Assembly (NCBI RefSeq): GCF_002127325.2
Contig: NC_035436.2
Location: 81,279,716-81,343,715 of the forward strand
Direction of reading: 5' to 3'
Origin: Helianthus annuus
Lineage: Eukaryota; Streptophyta; Magnoliopsida; Asterales; Asteraceae
Length of the DNA: 64,000 bases
Of the stretch, positions 43,468 through 55,779 are shown one piece after another. The position numbers and the translations under genes were made by a program. The stretch's first letter is position 1; every line of letters begins with the position of its first letter. The notes beneath the pieces are model-generated. The model did no database searches. It saw only the letters and a list, made by a program, of their open reading frames with translations, and was not told the origin of the DNA.

Positions 43468-46087
43468 TGTCACACCCCCAAAATACCACATGCGAATTAC
43501 CGCGGGGCGTGTGACATACCAGGATCTTAGCCACCAATCACATTGAACTCATGGGAAATTTTAAATAAAACTTTCATTAATTAGCAATAAGTGTTACATC
43601 GTTACAATATTTCACAGTTTACAGCAGAAGCTTAATTCATTCGTTAAGAGTTTATACCCACATGTAAAAACCATTTGTCTTGTGTCGTGTTTCCATGTAT
43701 CTCGACCCATGACCACTCCAGCCTCCCAGACAGCAAGTTCCAGTGAATATGCACCTAAAGACCTGCAAGGCATGTAACAACGAATCAACAACAAAATTGA
43801 GCGAGTTCACAATTGGTTGTTTAGTTATAGTGTTCATTTCGTAAATCGTATATATGTTTAGTAAACCATGTATCGTATATACTTGTATCGCGGCCCTCCA
43901 GGCATGTTTGCGAAGATTAGTGGGAGTTTCCCATGTATTCTAGACTAGTTATATTTGTATCGCGGCCCTCCAGGCATGTTTGCAAAGTTTAGTATTAGTA
44001 TCGCGGCCATTCCAGGCATGTGTGCGAAGATTAGTATTTGTATCGCGGCCATTCTAGGCATGTGTGCGAAGAGCAGTGGGGGCTTCCCTATGTATCACTA
44101 GTCTAGCAGTATCTATAAATGACCTTTCCCTAACGTGGTCAGTGATCCGTAATTCCCAATAACAATGTAAGTGTAAGTAACCATTCAAACCCATTCCCAT
44201 CCCCCGGGAATCCCATGCCTTGGTAAGAGTGTGAACTCACCTTTGCTTTGCTCGGTAGATAAAGCGTTTGTCCTAAGTTGGTCAACCACGTCCTATTATG
44301 GTTACCACTTATTAGGACGGTATACAAGTAATCACGTATTAATTACACATATCTAACACGTAGTGTTCAAGTAGCAGTTAATGTCCGTTATGCTAATCAT
44401 GTATACATGTTCATAATTATCATCACAGTTTATCATAATTCAAATGTACTCATATAAGTGTGCGGTTAACAAAGATAAATGCTTTTATAGTGTGCGGTCT
44501 CCTCATGTGTGCGGTCATGCAAATCCTGATTGTGTGTGCGGCAAATCAATTTTTATCCAAACAGTATCTTTGCCAATTTTATCTGATCAAAACACAATAC
44601 AAATATTTCCAACACCAATTGAAATCAAGGTCCTGTAAACTTTCGTTACCAAAAATCAATAACATCTCATGCGACTAATGTGAAGTAATTCAATTTAAAA
44701 ACAAAACCACTAAGTGTACATGTTTATAAATAGAAACTAATATGTATTTGTGAAATGTAAAGTTGAGATTCAAAAATGCCCACAAATTAAAAAACATTCG
44801 AAAATATGTAAATTAATATATTTATGTTTTAAATCATGTTATGGATAAGTTAAATTATATTATATAACTACTAGTAAACTTTACTTAGTAATTATATAAT
44901 TAAGATTTGGTGTTGTGGAATGATCTGAGTTTGTCACAAATATATTAATTTACTAAGATAAATAAAGCTCAAATCAGTTGATTAAAGCAAATTGCATTTA
45001 ATTAAGCTCCTAAGGAACTGATTACATGTTCCGAATCACAAATCAAAAGCGTAAAAGTTTCGGAAATTAAGATAACCATTACAACAGCAATATCACACTT
45101 TCTTTTTGAATCATATGCAAAACAGTTTGTCATGGAATTGAAAACATCATTTAAATCCTACCACCACATACATCATATATGAAACAAGTAGCATATACTT
45201 CTAATTCACATATACAGCAGTCCAACAAACAATTCTGTATCAAAATAAAATTCACAAGGTTACAAGACAAATTCTGGTAGACATAAACTGACCGAGACTA
45301 TGAGTTGTTTGCTCCCACTGATACGGACCTAGACGAAGCTACGGTGACTGCCGTCGCTGTCGGTTGCCATCCCGCTGCCGTGAGGTTCATCACCATCCTA
45401 ACCGTTAACGTTGCCGTCTTTGTTAATCATCCTTATCGTTGTTACGTCGCCGGAAACCCGGCTCCTCTGCCACCACCGCTATGCCGACGCTACTGCCACT
45501 TGAATCTTACGTGAACCCCCACACCTCCCCTGCCTCGATCCATCACCGTCCTCTGACACCGCATGATGCGGCTGCTGTTGCCATGCGCTGCCACCACCTA
45601 CTGGTGGTCGGTCGTTTCTTCATCAGAGGGAGAGAGGGAGATGCACGGTTTGGTTTTGTTCTCCGGTCGCCTGAAAGTCTGATGAGAGAGGAGGAGGAGA
45701 GCTGGTGTGTACGTGCGGCTGAGGTGTTATGTTTTAGAGTTTTATTGTTTTATAAGAGGGGTGAGGTTTATTAAGGGGGTATATATATGGGGTAGGGTTT
45801 TAGGGGTTTAGGTAAGTTGGGTTGGGCTTGGGCCTGTGCGCATGGATTCACCAAACACTAGGTGTCTCGCTCACTAATCCGTTTGTTTTAAATTTTACCA
45901 ATAATTATTACAGTTAATATATCCGTGTGGGTTAAATTAAATACGCGTAGTCTCGAGTGGTTAGTTAAATAGTACGTGTCTCTCATGACATGTTATTATT
46001 TAATAATTTAATAATAAAACGATAGATAATAAATACGAATATTACTAAAATACCCTTCTCTCGACGATGAGAGTGCGGGTTGTCACA
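43468..46087 (-). repeat. 5' LTR of G
   Basis: Pairs with 36507-39181. It lacks a 38-bp GC-rich piece of the left copy (near 38708-38745) and has small indels near 44533 and 46016. The same terminal hairpin begins at 43468. TATA box at 45780-45788. Confidence 0.95.
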
Positions 46088-46092
46088 GACAT

Positions 46093-46119
46093 AGTCAACA
46101 GACATTCCATGCATCTACA
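46093..46119 (-). repeat. 3' LTR of E, last 27 bp
   Basis: Completes the LTR begun at 36087; ends CATCTACA directly before the polypurine tract. Joined, both E LTRs are 447 bp. Confidence 0.95.
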
Positions 46120-47740
46120 GACTCCCCCTTGGATGTTGACGTAGTCTTTAGTTCCTGAGTCTTCAGTCTTGGTCTTTTCTTCAATTCTCTGCCTTCTCAT
46201 CATAAGCACTCTTCACAGGTTTAAGATCACAATCTGACTCCATCTACCATCTTCCCTTTGACTGTTGATCCAGACTCCCCCTTTCACAGACTCCTCCTCT
46301 CAATATGTTGGGATCTGAAAAATCTGGTTCAAGCTTTGACAGATAACTTCCGTTGGGAATAATGAAGTCCAAACATGTTACTCAACCAATAACATTACAA
46401 TTCTATCTTTTCAACAATAAATCACATATTCAATCAGCTTTAGAAATCCACTCAAGTATTCAGGTCCAAGTTAATGACCCTGATTACTAAATTAATCTAT
46501 CAAGTTCAACTTAATGACCCTGGTTGATCATTTGACGAATCAAACTGATTTTGTAAAAACATTTTCACTTTTTCTAAAACAATGTAACAAGCATCAATTT
46601 AATGAACTTGTTTTATCTCTGAAAACATCTTCAAACTCCAACAAAGTAAGCTCTCCTCATTCTTCAGCTCAGAATCTCCTGCATCTGCTTCAATCTTCTG
46701 AGAATCCAACAATCAACTCTCCACTTTGGTTTGTCAAAAATAAAGCAGAAATGAAAAATCTTTTTGGTTTTTTTTTAAAGTGTTCTAAACTAAGAAATGA
46801 AATAACAGAAAACTTAAATTGCAGAAAATAAAGAAATTGAACTATATACAAACTTATTTTTGGCGAGCGTGTCAGGGAATCATATCAGCTCTTCAGACAA
46901 ATTACTAGTACCATTAAGCTTAATTACATACTCAGACTTAAACAATTCACCTCGATTGTCGATAAACTGATCCATCTTAAATTCTCACACAGATTTCAAT
47001 CTATTCAGGATACGATTTAGAAGTTTTATGAACTTAGCTCAATTCATGTGTCCCACCTCTTGAATATACTCCCGTATCCAGAATCCCAATATTCAGTCTT
47101 ACAGGTGAGTATACTACAATGATATCTGTTCATAAATTAGGTATGCGAGGGCCGAGGGATCTCAGGTCGATACATCCGTATACGCAGAGAGATATCAGCT
47201 TCGACTTTTCAGTATGTCCCCTTTAGAGGATCTTTTAGTTACAACAGCAGCGACTATCAATTTTATTGTTTCATCTGCATGCTGAGGGTTTATGCTATGT
47301 TTCAAGCATTGGGTGAAAGTATTATCCAAGGACTAGGTCAGAACTTCCGTTCAGCAAAAGTCCCAGAATAATACCCTAGACATCATTGAGTATAAAAACC
47401 TAGTATATCAGAATACGAGACCTTTCAAACGAGATTTCAGGGGTTACCTATATATCCAAGTAGTGTTCCCCACGAATTTCGCAAGTTTGAAATTTTAGGT
47501 TTATATCCCGAATAAATCTACTAAATGTACGAAAACCTATCGACACATCATCAGTGAGATTGTTTAACTCATTTAGTCTTTACAATTCTTTAGCATACTA
47601 TAATTGTCTAGCTGATGTACTATCATTTTCCCTATATACACAAGCTCTTTTTCAATTTTATCATGTTTTTGTATTTTTGCATTTTTTACTGTTTTTGTAT
47701 TTTCTTGAAAGTATATCTATTTACAAACTATCTACTCCCC
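46120..47740 (-). mobile_element. E 3' untranslated region with repeated polypurine tracts
   Basis: Copies of an AAGGGGGAGTC-like tract (sense) lie at 46120-46130, about 46271-46282 and, as AGGGGGAGTAG, at 47732-47742 next to the pol stop. Such multiplication is a described Sirevirus trait. The rest is AT-rich with only plus-strand shadow frames (46514-46831, 47554-47872). No envelope-like frame is seen on the sense strand. Confidence 0.7.
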
Positions 47741-49519
47741 CTAAATACCAAAACACGTAAAAAATCGACAAACCATTGCAGATTGTTTCTCGTCTTCATC
47801 CACAACAGTACTCTCATCAACGCTCACAATCCCATCCGACACCGAAAGCAATTTCATACCATTAAGTTTTAACAAATATTGAAACCGATTTTTATCAAAA
47901 GCTTTGGTATGCAAATCAGCTTTTTGTTCGTCAGTGTGGATTTTCTCAATTCGTATCAACTTTTTCTCGAAGCAATCGCGAATAAAGTGATGACGAATTT
48001 CTATATGTTTAGTTTTAGCGTTATGTACTGGATTCTTAGTTATATTTATTGCGGCCTCATTATCAACAAACAGAGGTCTGTTAAGAAACTGCAAACCGTA
48101 GTCGCACATCTGTTGCTGTATCCATAGGATCTGAGAGCAGCAACTGCTAGCAGAAACGTACTCCGCTTCACATGTAGATAACACCACAGATGTTTGTTTC
48201 TTACACTGCCAGGTAACCAATCTAGGTCCAAAGAACTGGCATCCTGCAGTTGTTGATTTGGTATTGACTTTGAAGCATCCGAAATCCGAATCGGAATACC
48301 CTTCGAGCGTAAAATCGCCTTTTCTAGGATACCACAACCCCAATGTGGGTGTTCCTTTCAAGTAACGTAATATCCTCTTGACAATGATCATGTGCGAGGC
48401 TCTCGGGTTAGATTGATATTTTGCTGCGAGGCACGTTGGGTACATGATATCAGGACGTGAAGCAGTTAGATACATCAAAGAACCTATCATGGAACGGTAG
48501 AACGTTTCATCAGCCCTGTCTCCGGTGAGATCTGGGTGAATCCCATGATTAGTCGCAAGTGGGGTAGCAGCTGGAGTAGAACTTGACATTCCAAATTTCT
48601 CAAGAATATCATGCATGTACTTCGTCTGGTGAATGAAAATTCCCTCAGGAAGCTGTTCAACTTGTAAACCCAGAAAGAATTTCATCTCCCCCATTGATGA
48701 CATCTCGAATTTTTGCTTCATCACCTGTTCGAAATCTTTGCACAAATTCTCATTTGTTGACCCAAAAATTATATCGTCTACATAAATCTGAACGATCAGA
48801 AGATGTCCGTTGACCTCTTTAGTGAAGAGAGTGGCATCCACTTTCCCTCTGATAAAGCTGTTAGCGAGTAGGTGTTGAGACAAAGTCTCGTACCAGGCTC
48901 TCGGTGCCTGATGTAGACCATACAACGCTTTGTCCAGCAGATAAACTTTATTCTTGTGGATTGGGTCAGTAAAGCCCGGCGGCTGACTGACATAAACCTC
49001 CTCTTTGACCTTCCGATAAAGAAACGCCGATTTAACATCTAACTGATAAACTTTGAAGTTCTTCCAAGACGCAAATGATAGGAAAATTCTGATAGCCTCT
49101 AGTCGTGCTACAGGAGCATAGACTTCTGTAAAATCAATCCCCTCCTGTTGACTAAAGCCCTGAACAACGAGTCGAGCTTTGTTCCTTACAACCACTCCTC
49201 TATCGTCTCTCTTACACTTGAATACCCATTTCATATTGATTTTCCTTTGACCATCCGGTAAATCCACTAACTTCCACACTCCTAATTTTTCAAACTAACT
49301 TAACTCTTCTTGCATTGCTATGACCCAAGAGTCTTCAGTAAGCGCCTCTTTGTAAGTTCTCGGTTCGACCTGCGAGATAAAACAACTTAATGAAAATTCA
49401 GTTTGTAAAGGTGCTACTGTAGAATAAAAACATGTTAAGCCCTAGTCTATTTGACGTCTTGTACGAACGCCTGAATGCAGTTCTCCTATGATCAACTCCT
49501 CTGGATGATAAGAAAAAGT
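47741..49519 (-). pseudogene. pol: E reverse transcriptase and RNase H
   Basis: The main frame (49279 to 47741, 512 codons) carries the copia [45 protein letters not shown], and the intact active site [10 protein letters not shown] (about residues 167-176). RNase H follows with [11 protein letters not shown] and DNEAAINI. The upstream stretch 49280-49519 belongs to the same protein (EEL block) but has two in-frame stops. The domain looks catalytically complete, but it is cut off from PR-IN by these lesions. Copies DNA from element RNA in cytoplasmic particles when part of an intact Pol. Confidence 0.9.
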
Positions 49520-51327
49520 TCACGGCATCACTTCGCTTGGAACATCAACATTTCCCTCCAGATTAGTAACATTCTGTTCTGCATCTTGTTCATCAACTTG
49601 GTTTGTTTGACTTGATAACTGGATCTGCTCCCCCTCAGAGTCTGAATCACCATGATAAAAAACTGGCATGTTTTCAGCTTCTTGATCATCATTCACCTCC
49701 GACTGATTACCAGGAGCAACTTCATCATCATGTTCACCAGCATTGCTAGGACCTGCTTCATCATCATTTGAAGTTTCCCGAGGTCTTCTAGAATACTCCG
49801 CTGCGAACCTGAGCTGCGACTCATACTCTCGCAAAATATCCAGCTCATCAAAGAAATCTTCATCTTCCTCTGATTCTTCTCTCATGTCAAACGAATCCCA
49901 AAGTTTATCATAATGATATTTCCACGAATCTCCTGGACTTTGTGGCGGCATGGTATAACCTTGACATTCAACATTTGCAGCTTCAATAATTCGCTTCTCA
50001 CTTGGAACGAAGACACGTCGCATTGGATTTGCATAGCCAACAAATATTCCCTCAATGCACTTCGGACCAAACTTTCCATGAGGCTCTATAACTGTACAGG
50101 GTGACCCGAACGGTTCTAGATACTTCAAATTCGGTTTACGGTTATTGATTAGTTCAAAACATGTCTTGTTGAACTTCTTGACAGTAAGAACCCTGTTGAG
50201 CGTATAGCATGCGGCGGAAACAGCTTCAGCCCAAAAATTAATTGGTAACTTTGAATCTGCGAGCATCGTTCTAGCCGTCTCGATTAGCGTCCGGTTTTTG
50301 CGTTTTGCGACTCCATTCTGCTGCGGAGAGTACGGAGCACTAAACTCATGCAGTATACCTCGTTCATCACAAAATTCTTCCATCTTACTGTTTTTGAATT
50401 CAGTACCATTATCACTTCGAATTCTACTGATAGGCCTTTGGTACAGATTCTCAATTCTTTTAAACAACGCCATCAAACTGTCAAATGTTTCATCTTTTGA
50501 CTTCAAGAATGAAACCCACGAAAATCTGGAATAATCATCAGTCACGACCAAACAGTAGTAATCTGCTGTAATACTCTTAACGTTCACTGGACCAAACAAA
50601 TCCATGTGAAGTCTTTCCAATGGTCTTGAAACTGAATTGACTTGCTTTGTAGGGTGTGACTTTTTCTTCTGTTTGCCTTTGACACAGCTTATGCACTCCC
50701 CCTCCAGATGAAAACCTTTGACATGAACTCCTGTCACCAAATCATTATGCACCAAGTGATTCATCTTCCTTAGGTGAATATGCCCCATCTTTCGGTGCCA
50801 CAATCTCGATTCTTTCTCAGTTGCTCTGGACACAAAACAATGAGCCTGACCCGTGGTTGTAGTAGCTACGCTCATGTCCAACACGTACAGATCATTGACT
50901 CTTGGTGCCCTCATAATGATCCATTCCTCAGGTATCACAAATCCCGGTTTCAAGATCAAACATTCTTTGTCAGTGAAATGAGTAGTATACATCCTGTCAC
51001 AGATCTGGGAGATACTCAGCAGGTTGTTCTCCAGCTCAGCGATGTAGTTAACTCTCTCAAACGTTATGATTCCGTTGGATAACGTTCCTTCACCTATAAT
51101 CTTTCCTCCTTGATTACCCGCAAAACCTACGTAACCACCATTAATGTTTCTCACATCATACAGCAACGCGGTCTTCCCTGTCATATGTCTCGAAGCTCCA
51201 CTATCCATGATCCATCTGGATACAAGTTTTGGAAGATCCTGCACATAACAAACTATGACTTAAACAACTTCAAGAAAGATGCCGATACATGCTTCGCTAT
51301 CCAGGAAGCTCCGGCAATTCAAACTGT
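49520..51327 (-). pseudogene. pol: E aspartic protease and integrase
   Basis: A 574-codon frame (51244 to 49520). The protease active site DSGAS is intact near the N-terminus (about residue 15). The integrase zinc finger (H, H, C, C: LWHRKMGHIH ... CISCVKG) is present at about residues 145-190. In the catalytic core the two Asp are present (HMDLFGP and SDNGTEF), but 36 residues after the second Asp, where Glu is expected, the sequence reads Lys (QQNGVAKRKNR), so strand transfer should be dead. An acidic linker ends at a stop before RT. Between this frame and Gag (51245-51327) there are further stops. Confidence 0.9.
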
Positions 51328-52194
51328 TTAGTCAAACATCGAGTCCACCCAGGCCTCATCAGCTTTAGGTGTAACCTTGACTCTCGCAATTTGAATTTTG
51401 AATTTTTCAGCCTTGAGAGGTGGAAAATTTGCATCATAATCAATCGTAATTGATTCTTCAGCCTTTTTCACCTCAGAAGTTGAAATTTTCTTCTCAATTT
51501 TTGGCTTCCAAACTTGTTGAGATAATGCAACCCTTTTGTAAAATTTGTTGTTTTTAGTTACCAACTTCTTTACGGGTTCATTTTTCACTTTGATGTTATC
51601 ATTTTTCACACTCTTTTTCTCAACAACGATTGGTTTTTTACCTTTCACTTCAACTTTCTTCTGTTGAGTCTTCACAGTTTCAGTCTTAGGCTTCACATTG
51701 GTACACTTTCGTGCAATGTGACCAACTTGATTACATCTAAAACAAGTTCGAGTATCAGCCACTCGACTTGTGCCTTCAGACTGAGACTGAGAAGCTCTTT
51801 TCTCAAAGAACTCTTTGTTAGATTTTGAAAAAAATTCTTTTTCTTCATCAGCAAGTGAACTCGAACTGTTCACAAACTTTTTCTTCTCAACAAACCTCTT
51901 GTTTGAAACATTTCTTTTCTGATACGATTTACCCCCTGATAACCACCCAGCCAGTTGTTTCTGTTGTTATTATAAACACGTGGTGGATTAACAGATTTCT
52001 TGTTGTAAACCTTTTCTTTCTCAAACCTCATTTTACTTTTCTTTTGACTCAGATTGTTCACTGCTGACAACTCAACTTCGACCAGTTTGAAAACATTTGT
52101 CAATTTGTTCATGTTTACATTCTCAATCGGAAACTCTGAATCCGAAAACAACTTATCCGATCCCGACATCTTGTACATGACAAGAGTAGGTTCA
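51328..52194 (-). pseudogene. gag: E Gag C-terminal part with a second zinc knuckle
   Basis: Two overlapping frames (52298 to 51870 and 51873 to 51328) that need frame changes at about 52215 and 51900. The second contains a CCHC knuckle CFRCNQVGHIARKC, then a Lys-rich basic region with KNDNIKVKNEPVKKLV. It lies about 800 codons after the Gag start. It would be the nucleocapsid-like end of an unusually long Gag, directly before the protease. Confidence 0.75.
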
Positions 52195-53210
52195 TCATTT
52201 AAGTTGTTTGGACTTTTGTTTCGGAATGTATTTGTCCAAGAAACACCTATCTTCCTCAGTAGTGTCACTATCTGGTTGTAAAACGTTTTCAACAACACCT
52301 TTTATCACATAATTTTGGACATTATCGTCATCGGAAGATGTGAACGTGACATCAATGTTCTCAGGAAGTTTCACTTCACTTCCTTCCTCAAGTTCAACCA
52401 ACCCAGATTCCTTTTTCGTGTAATTATGTAAAATTGACGGTGGAACTTTGTGAAAACCCACCCCAGTTCCATCAGAATACACGTCTTCGCCAGCTTTGTT
52501 TTTCCCGATGGGTTTGGGAACAATATGCTGCAAAACAAAGCTTGTGGAGCTATAACTATTAAGCTTCAACTGGATTCGCTCGTTTTCAATTTCAGCCTCT
52601 TGAACTTTAAGTTTCAATTTAGCGAGTTCATCCAGTTGTTTATTGATTGATTCTTCTTTTATTCTCAGCACTGCTTTTAGCTGTTCATTTTCTTTAAAAG
52701 TTTTACCATTTCGATCATCACTATCTTTCACAGTGCTTTTAAGTTTTTCAAACTTTTCAGAAATTTGACGGTTTTCGAGAATTAACCTTTCATTTTATTT
52801 TTTAACCTTTTCATGATCAATTTTATCTTTTTCAATTTGGCCAGTTAATTCTCTTATCCGTTCAGTTGAAGCTTTCACTGTTTTGTCATGACCAAGAATC
52901 TGATTCTCAATGCTTCTGACCTTTGCTGTCAGATCTTTAATTTTCTCACCGTTGAGATACGTGACAGTGCTACAAAATTTGCACTCTTTGTTACAATTTT
53001 GCAATCAGCATTTCCTTCGATCTTTTTACCTGACGCATTCGTTGAGAAATTTGGACTGACCTGGCCTTTTGACTCAGACACGGAGTTAGAGTCTACCTCA
53101 AGTGCTTTAGCAGCCAGCACTTTGTCAGCCATTTTTCCCAGGTTCTCTGCAGTTAACTCATACGTTGTATCGATAATGCCTGTATCAATCTTCTTTGTTT
53201 TCTCGATCTC
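52195..53210 (-). pseudogene. gag: E Gag middle part, coiled coil
   Basis: In-frame continuation of the N-terminal Gag after one TAA (53211-53213), a frame change near 52990, and another in-frame TAA at 52795. The segment is rich in Lys, Glu and Leu with heptad-like spacing (EKIKDLTAKVRSIENQIL; LDELAKLKLKVQEAEIENER), so a long coiled coil is likely. It links the two zinc knuckles. Coiled coils in this position are known in Sirevirus Gag. Confidence 0.7.
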
Positions 53211-55076
53211 TTATTTTTCTTTCTTCTCTTTCTCTTCTTTCTCCTTTCTCTCTTTTTCTTTCTCTTCTTCGTTCATTTTCTCGGTCGGAGTTCCCCACCA
53301 TTTGTGTTGCCAATACTCATCCTCTTCTTTGTATTCCTTGATGATGGCTTCAATATCCAGTGTTTTGTCGTCGATCGCAATGTTTCCATACGGATAAAGA
53401 TAACACTCTCTGTCCGGATCCCATCTTCTCGCTCGCTTTGCTTCCGAATAGATACCAGACAGTCTAATGATCTTGTTTTCAGCAATCATTTTTCTGTATC
53501 TATACTTCTGCTCTTCTGTTCGGTTATCTTTCCAAGGAACAGGTTCATTGTTTTTCGCCATAAATGCGTAACCAACCGCATCTTCCTCCGGTAGAACCTC
53601 TTTGCTCCAATCATATCCCTCATCATCGTGAATCACCTCAAGAGCTCTAGATTTGTCTCTGTTATCTTCACCCTGCTTCAATCTAGGCGGCTCGGATTTA
53701 TTCTGATGATATATCGCCTTTTTGTAGTAATCATCTTTAAAAGGATTCTCCGACTCATCAGCATAAGCGTTTCTGCATTCTCGCTTGAAGTGACCCTTCT
53801 GCTTACACTTGAAGCATGTCACCTTCAATTTATCGAATCCCAACTTTGTAGATGGACCACCGATTGTCTTTCTGCCGGTAATTTCCATGAAGTGTTGTGC
53901 TCGTCGAACAGCACTTGCCATAGCCCAACGAATATCGATCAGCTCCATTTCTTCGGGATCTATCTGATCATAATCTTCCTTCGTCAGATTTGTGTTCCCG
54001 ATCTTACCAGCCACCAACCCTTCATATGATTCCAACACAGATGCCAAGAAGACCATCTGTTGTTTAGCCGACTCCTCGTCAAAATTCTGAGCATTCTTCA
54101 AATCTATTGTGATGTTGCATGAAAATTTTGCATCAGAATGACTTGCAGAAGATGAAGAACCACTGTGATAACCACTGTGGTTTCCACTGCTTTGACTTTC
54201 TTTGCTTGCTGAAGAAACATTCTCAGCCGAAAATGCAGTCTTGGGAGAAGTAGCTTTCGGCATCATGCTTTTCGGATAGTATAGATCTAAATTCTGTTGA
54301 TAAGATGAGTGATTGACTTTGTATGTCTTCTTCAGCTCTAACTCGTGACTCTCGAGTTTCTCAATCAACAAATCTAACATCAACTTTTCTGGTGCCTTGA
54401 TGGTATTCTTCAACATCAGCGCATAGTATCTCCAATCCATCTCGTCCGGTAACGAATCGAACAATTTGTCGATAAGCTCATCCTCAGGATATTTGATATC
54501 ATGTCGTGCTAATTCCAGCTTCAGATGACCAAATCTTTCTATCATTTTACAAACCGACTCGTTCTTTAGACATCCAAAAAGATCAAATTCTTTTCTAAGA
54601 AGTTTTCGTTTGTTTTTCACAATTTCCTCGCTTCCTAAACATTTTGCTCTAAGTTTGTTCCATAGATCTTTAGCGTTTGAATAATCAATCAAGGAAATAA
54701 TGTCTTCTCGGACAGACTGGAACAACAAAGCCACACACTTTTGTTCAGCTACAAATGAATCAATCTCATCAGAAGATGTTAAAGCTTCATCATTCTTGTT
54801 TCCATTATCATAACCGTTCTTCAAACTTTTCCAACTTGGAAATGCAAAAGCCATCATCCAATCTTCAAACTTTCTAGACCACCGACTGTACTCCTCGATA
54901 GCCATTAGCTTTGGGGGTTTATTGAATGTTCTGAAGGCACTTTCCGATTCCCAAGCTTCCTTTTTCTTTTCTTTCGGCGGATTCTCGTTTGCATTGCTTG
55001 ACGATGTATCATCGTTTCCGGTATTTCCAGCAAATGCGTACATGTCGCTGAACGGGTTCAAGAAAATGTCATCCAT
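53211..55076 (-). pseudogene. gag: E Gag N-terminal part (capsid and first zinc knuckle)
   Basis: Begins at ATG 55076 (MDDIFLNPFSDMYAFAG); a longer frame to 55106 needs a GTG start. It contains the copia Gag (UBN2-like) capsid: SRWSRKFEDWMMAF, AKDLWNKLRAKCLG, then LDLLIEKLESHELELKK. A Ser-rich linker follows, then a CCHC knuckle CFKCKQKGHFKREC at about residues 440-453, and an acidic/Lys-rich tail ending in the TAA at 53211-53213. At more than 600 residues before the first stop this is about twice a standard copia Gag. A TTTTACAG word about 20 bp upstream could be a splice acceptor; untested. Confidence 0.85.
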
Positions 55077-55129
55077 CTTGAATGTACCTGTAAAATCAGC
55101 AAACACTTAGAAACGTTTTCGAAATTTTT

Positions 55130-55560
55130 GAAAAATATGACAAACAAGCGGAACTATGATTGTCCGTAAAAGCGAAAACACAAGTGTCCGTATAAGCGGA
55201 AGTCCAAATAAGCGAAAGTGAAATGTTCAAATAAGCGGACCACTTGAGCGGATCAGGTATTGTTCGAATAAGCGAACCAGTTATGTCCAGATGAGCGGAC
55301 CTGATATTGTTCATTCGAGCGGACCAGATTATGTCCGTTCGAGCAGATCTACTTTGTACGTTCAAGCGAAAGTGAAAGATTGTCCGTTCAAGTGAACCTA
55401 CTATGTTCATTCGAGCGGATCTCCTATGTTCGTACAAGCGAAAGTGTCTGAATGAGCGGATCTACTATGTAATTTCAAGCGGACCAGATGTAATTTTCGA
55501 GCGGATCTATCAAGTAATTACAAGCGAAACTATTGATGTCCATAAAAGCGGACCTAACTT
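55130..55560 (-). repeat. About 19 copies of an AAGCGGACC motif in E's leader
   Basis: Copies of (A/G)AGCG(G/A)A(C/T)C-type words recur every 20-25 bp from 55145 to 55555, usually preceded by GTCC or GTTC plus 6-8 bases. Many units can form a GTCC/GGAC mini-hairpin. The minus-strand frame 55096-55437 runs through the array and is considered spurious. The same motif occurs five times in each E LTR. Confidence 0.85.
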
Positions 55561-55765
55561 TTTAACTGTTTTTACCCATTTTTAAGCCAATTTTAACCTG
55601 AAACTTTCTAGGGTTTGTTAATTGTATATTTCGCATGATATACTCAAAAATCAGACAATTTCAACCGTATGAACCACTTCAAATCGAAAAAGTATGAGAG
55701 AAAGTGAGTAGAAATCAGAGAAATCGGTAGAATCAAGCTGTAGTAGTATGAACTCCACGTCCTGA

Positions 55766-55777
55766 GCTCTGATACCA
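55766..55777 (-). other. Primer binding site of E
   Basis: Complement of TGGTATCAGAGC, 2 bp from the 5' LTR. Confidence 0.9.
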
Positions 55778-55779
55778 CT

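Larger units (their letters stand above)
36507..46087 (-). mobile_element. Element G: defective Ty3/gypsy element inside E's LTR
   Basis: LTRs at 36507-39181 (2675 bp) and 43468-46087 (2620 bp), PBS 43453-43464, TSD GACAT at 36502-36506 and 46088-46092. The interior is 4286 bp with an integrase C-terminal frame and decayed remnants of the other domains; the N-terminal RT region is deleted. About 38 substitutions between the LTRs by eye (about 1.5%), plus a 38-bp and several small indels. G is younger than E, as nesting requires. Confidence 0.92.

Noticed and set aside
47554..47872. Plus-strand frames as possible envelope-like gene of E
   Set aside because: They are antisense to E and AT-rich; the sense strand has no frame between pol and the LTR.
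55096..55437. 113-codon minus frame before E gag
   Set aside because: Formed by the leader motif array. A regulatory uORF cannot be excluded but there is no support.
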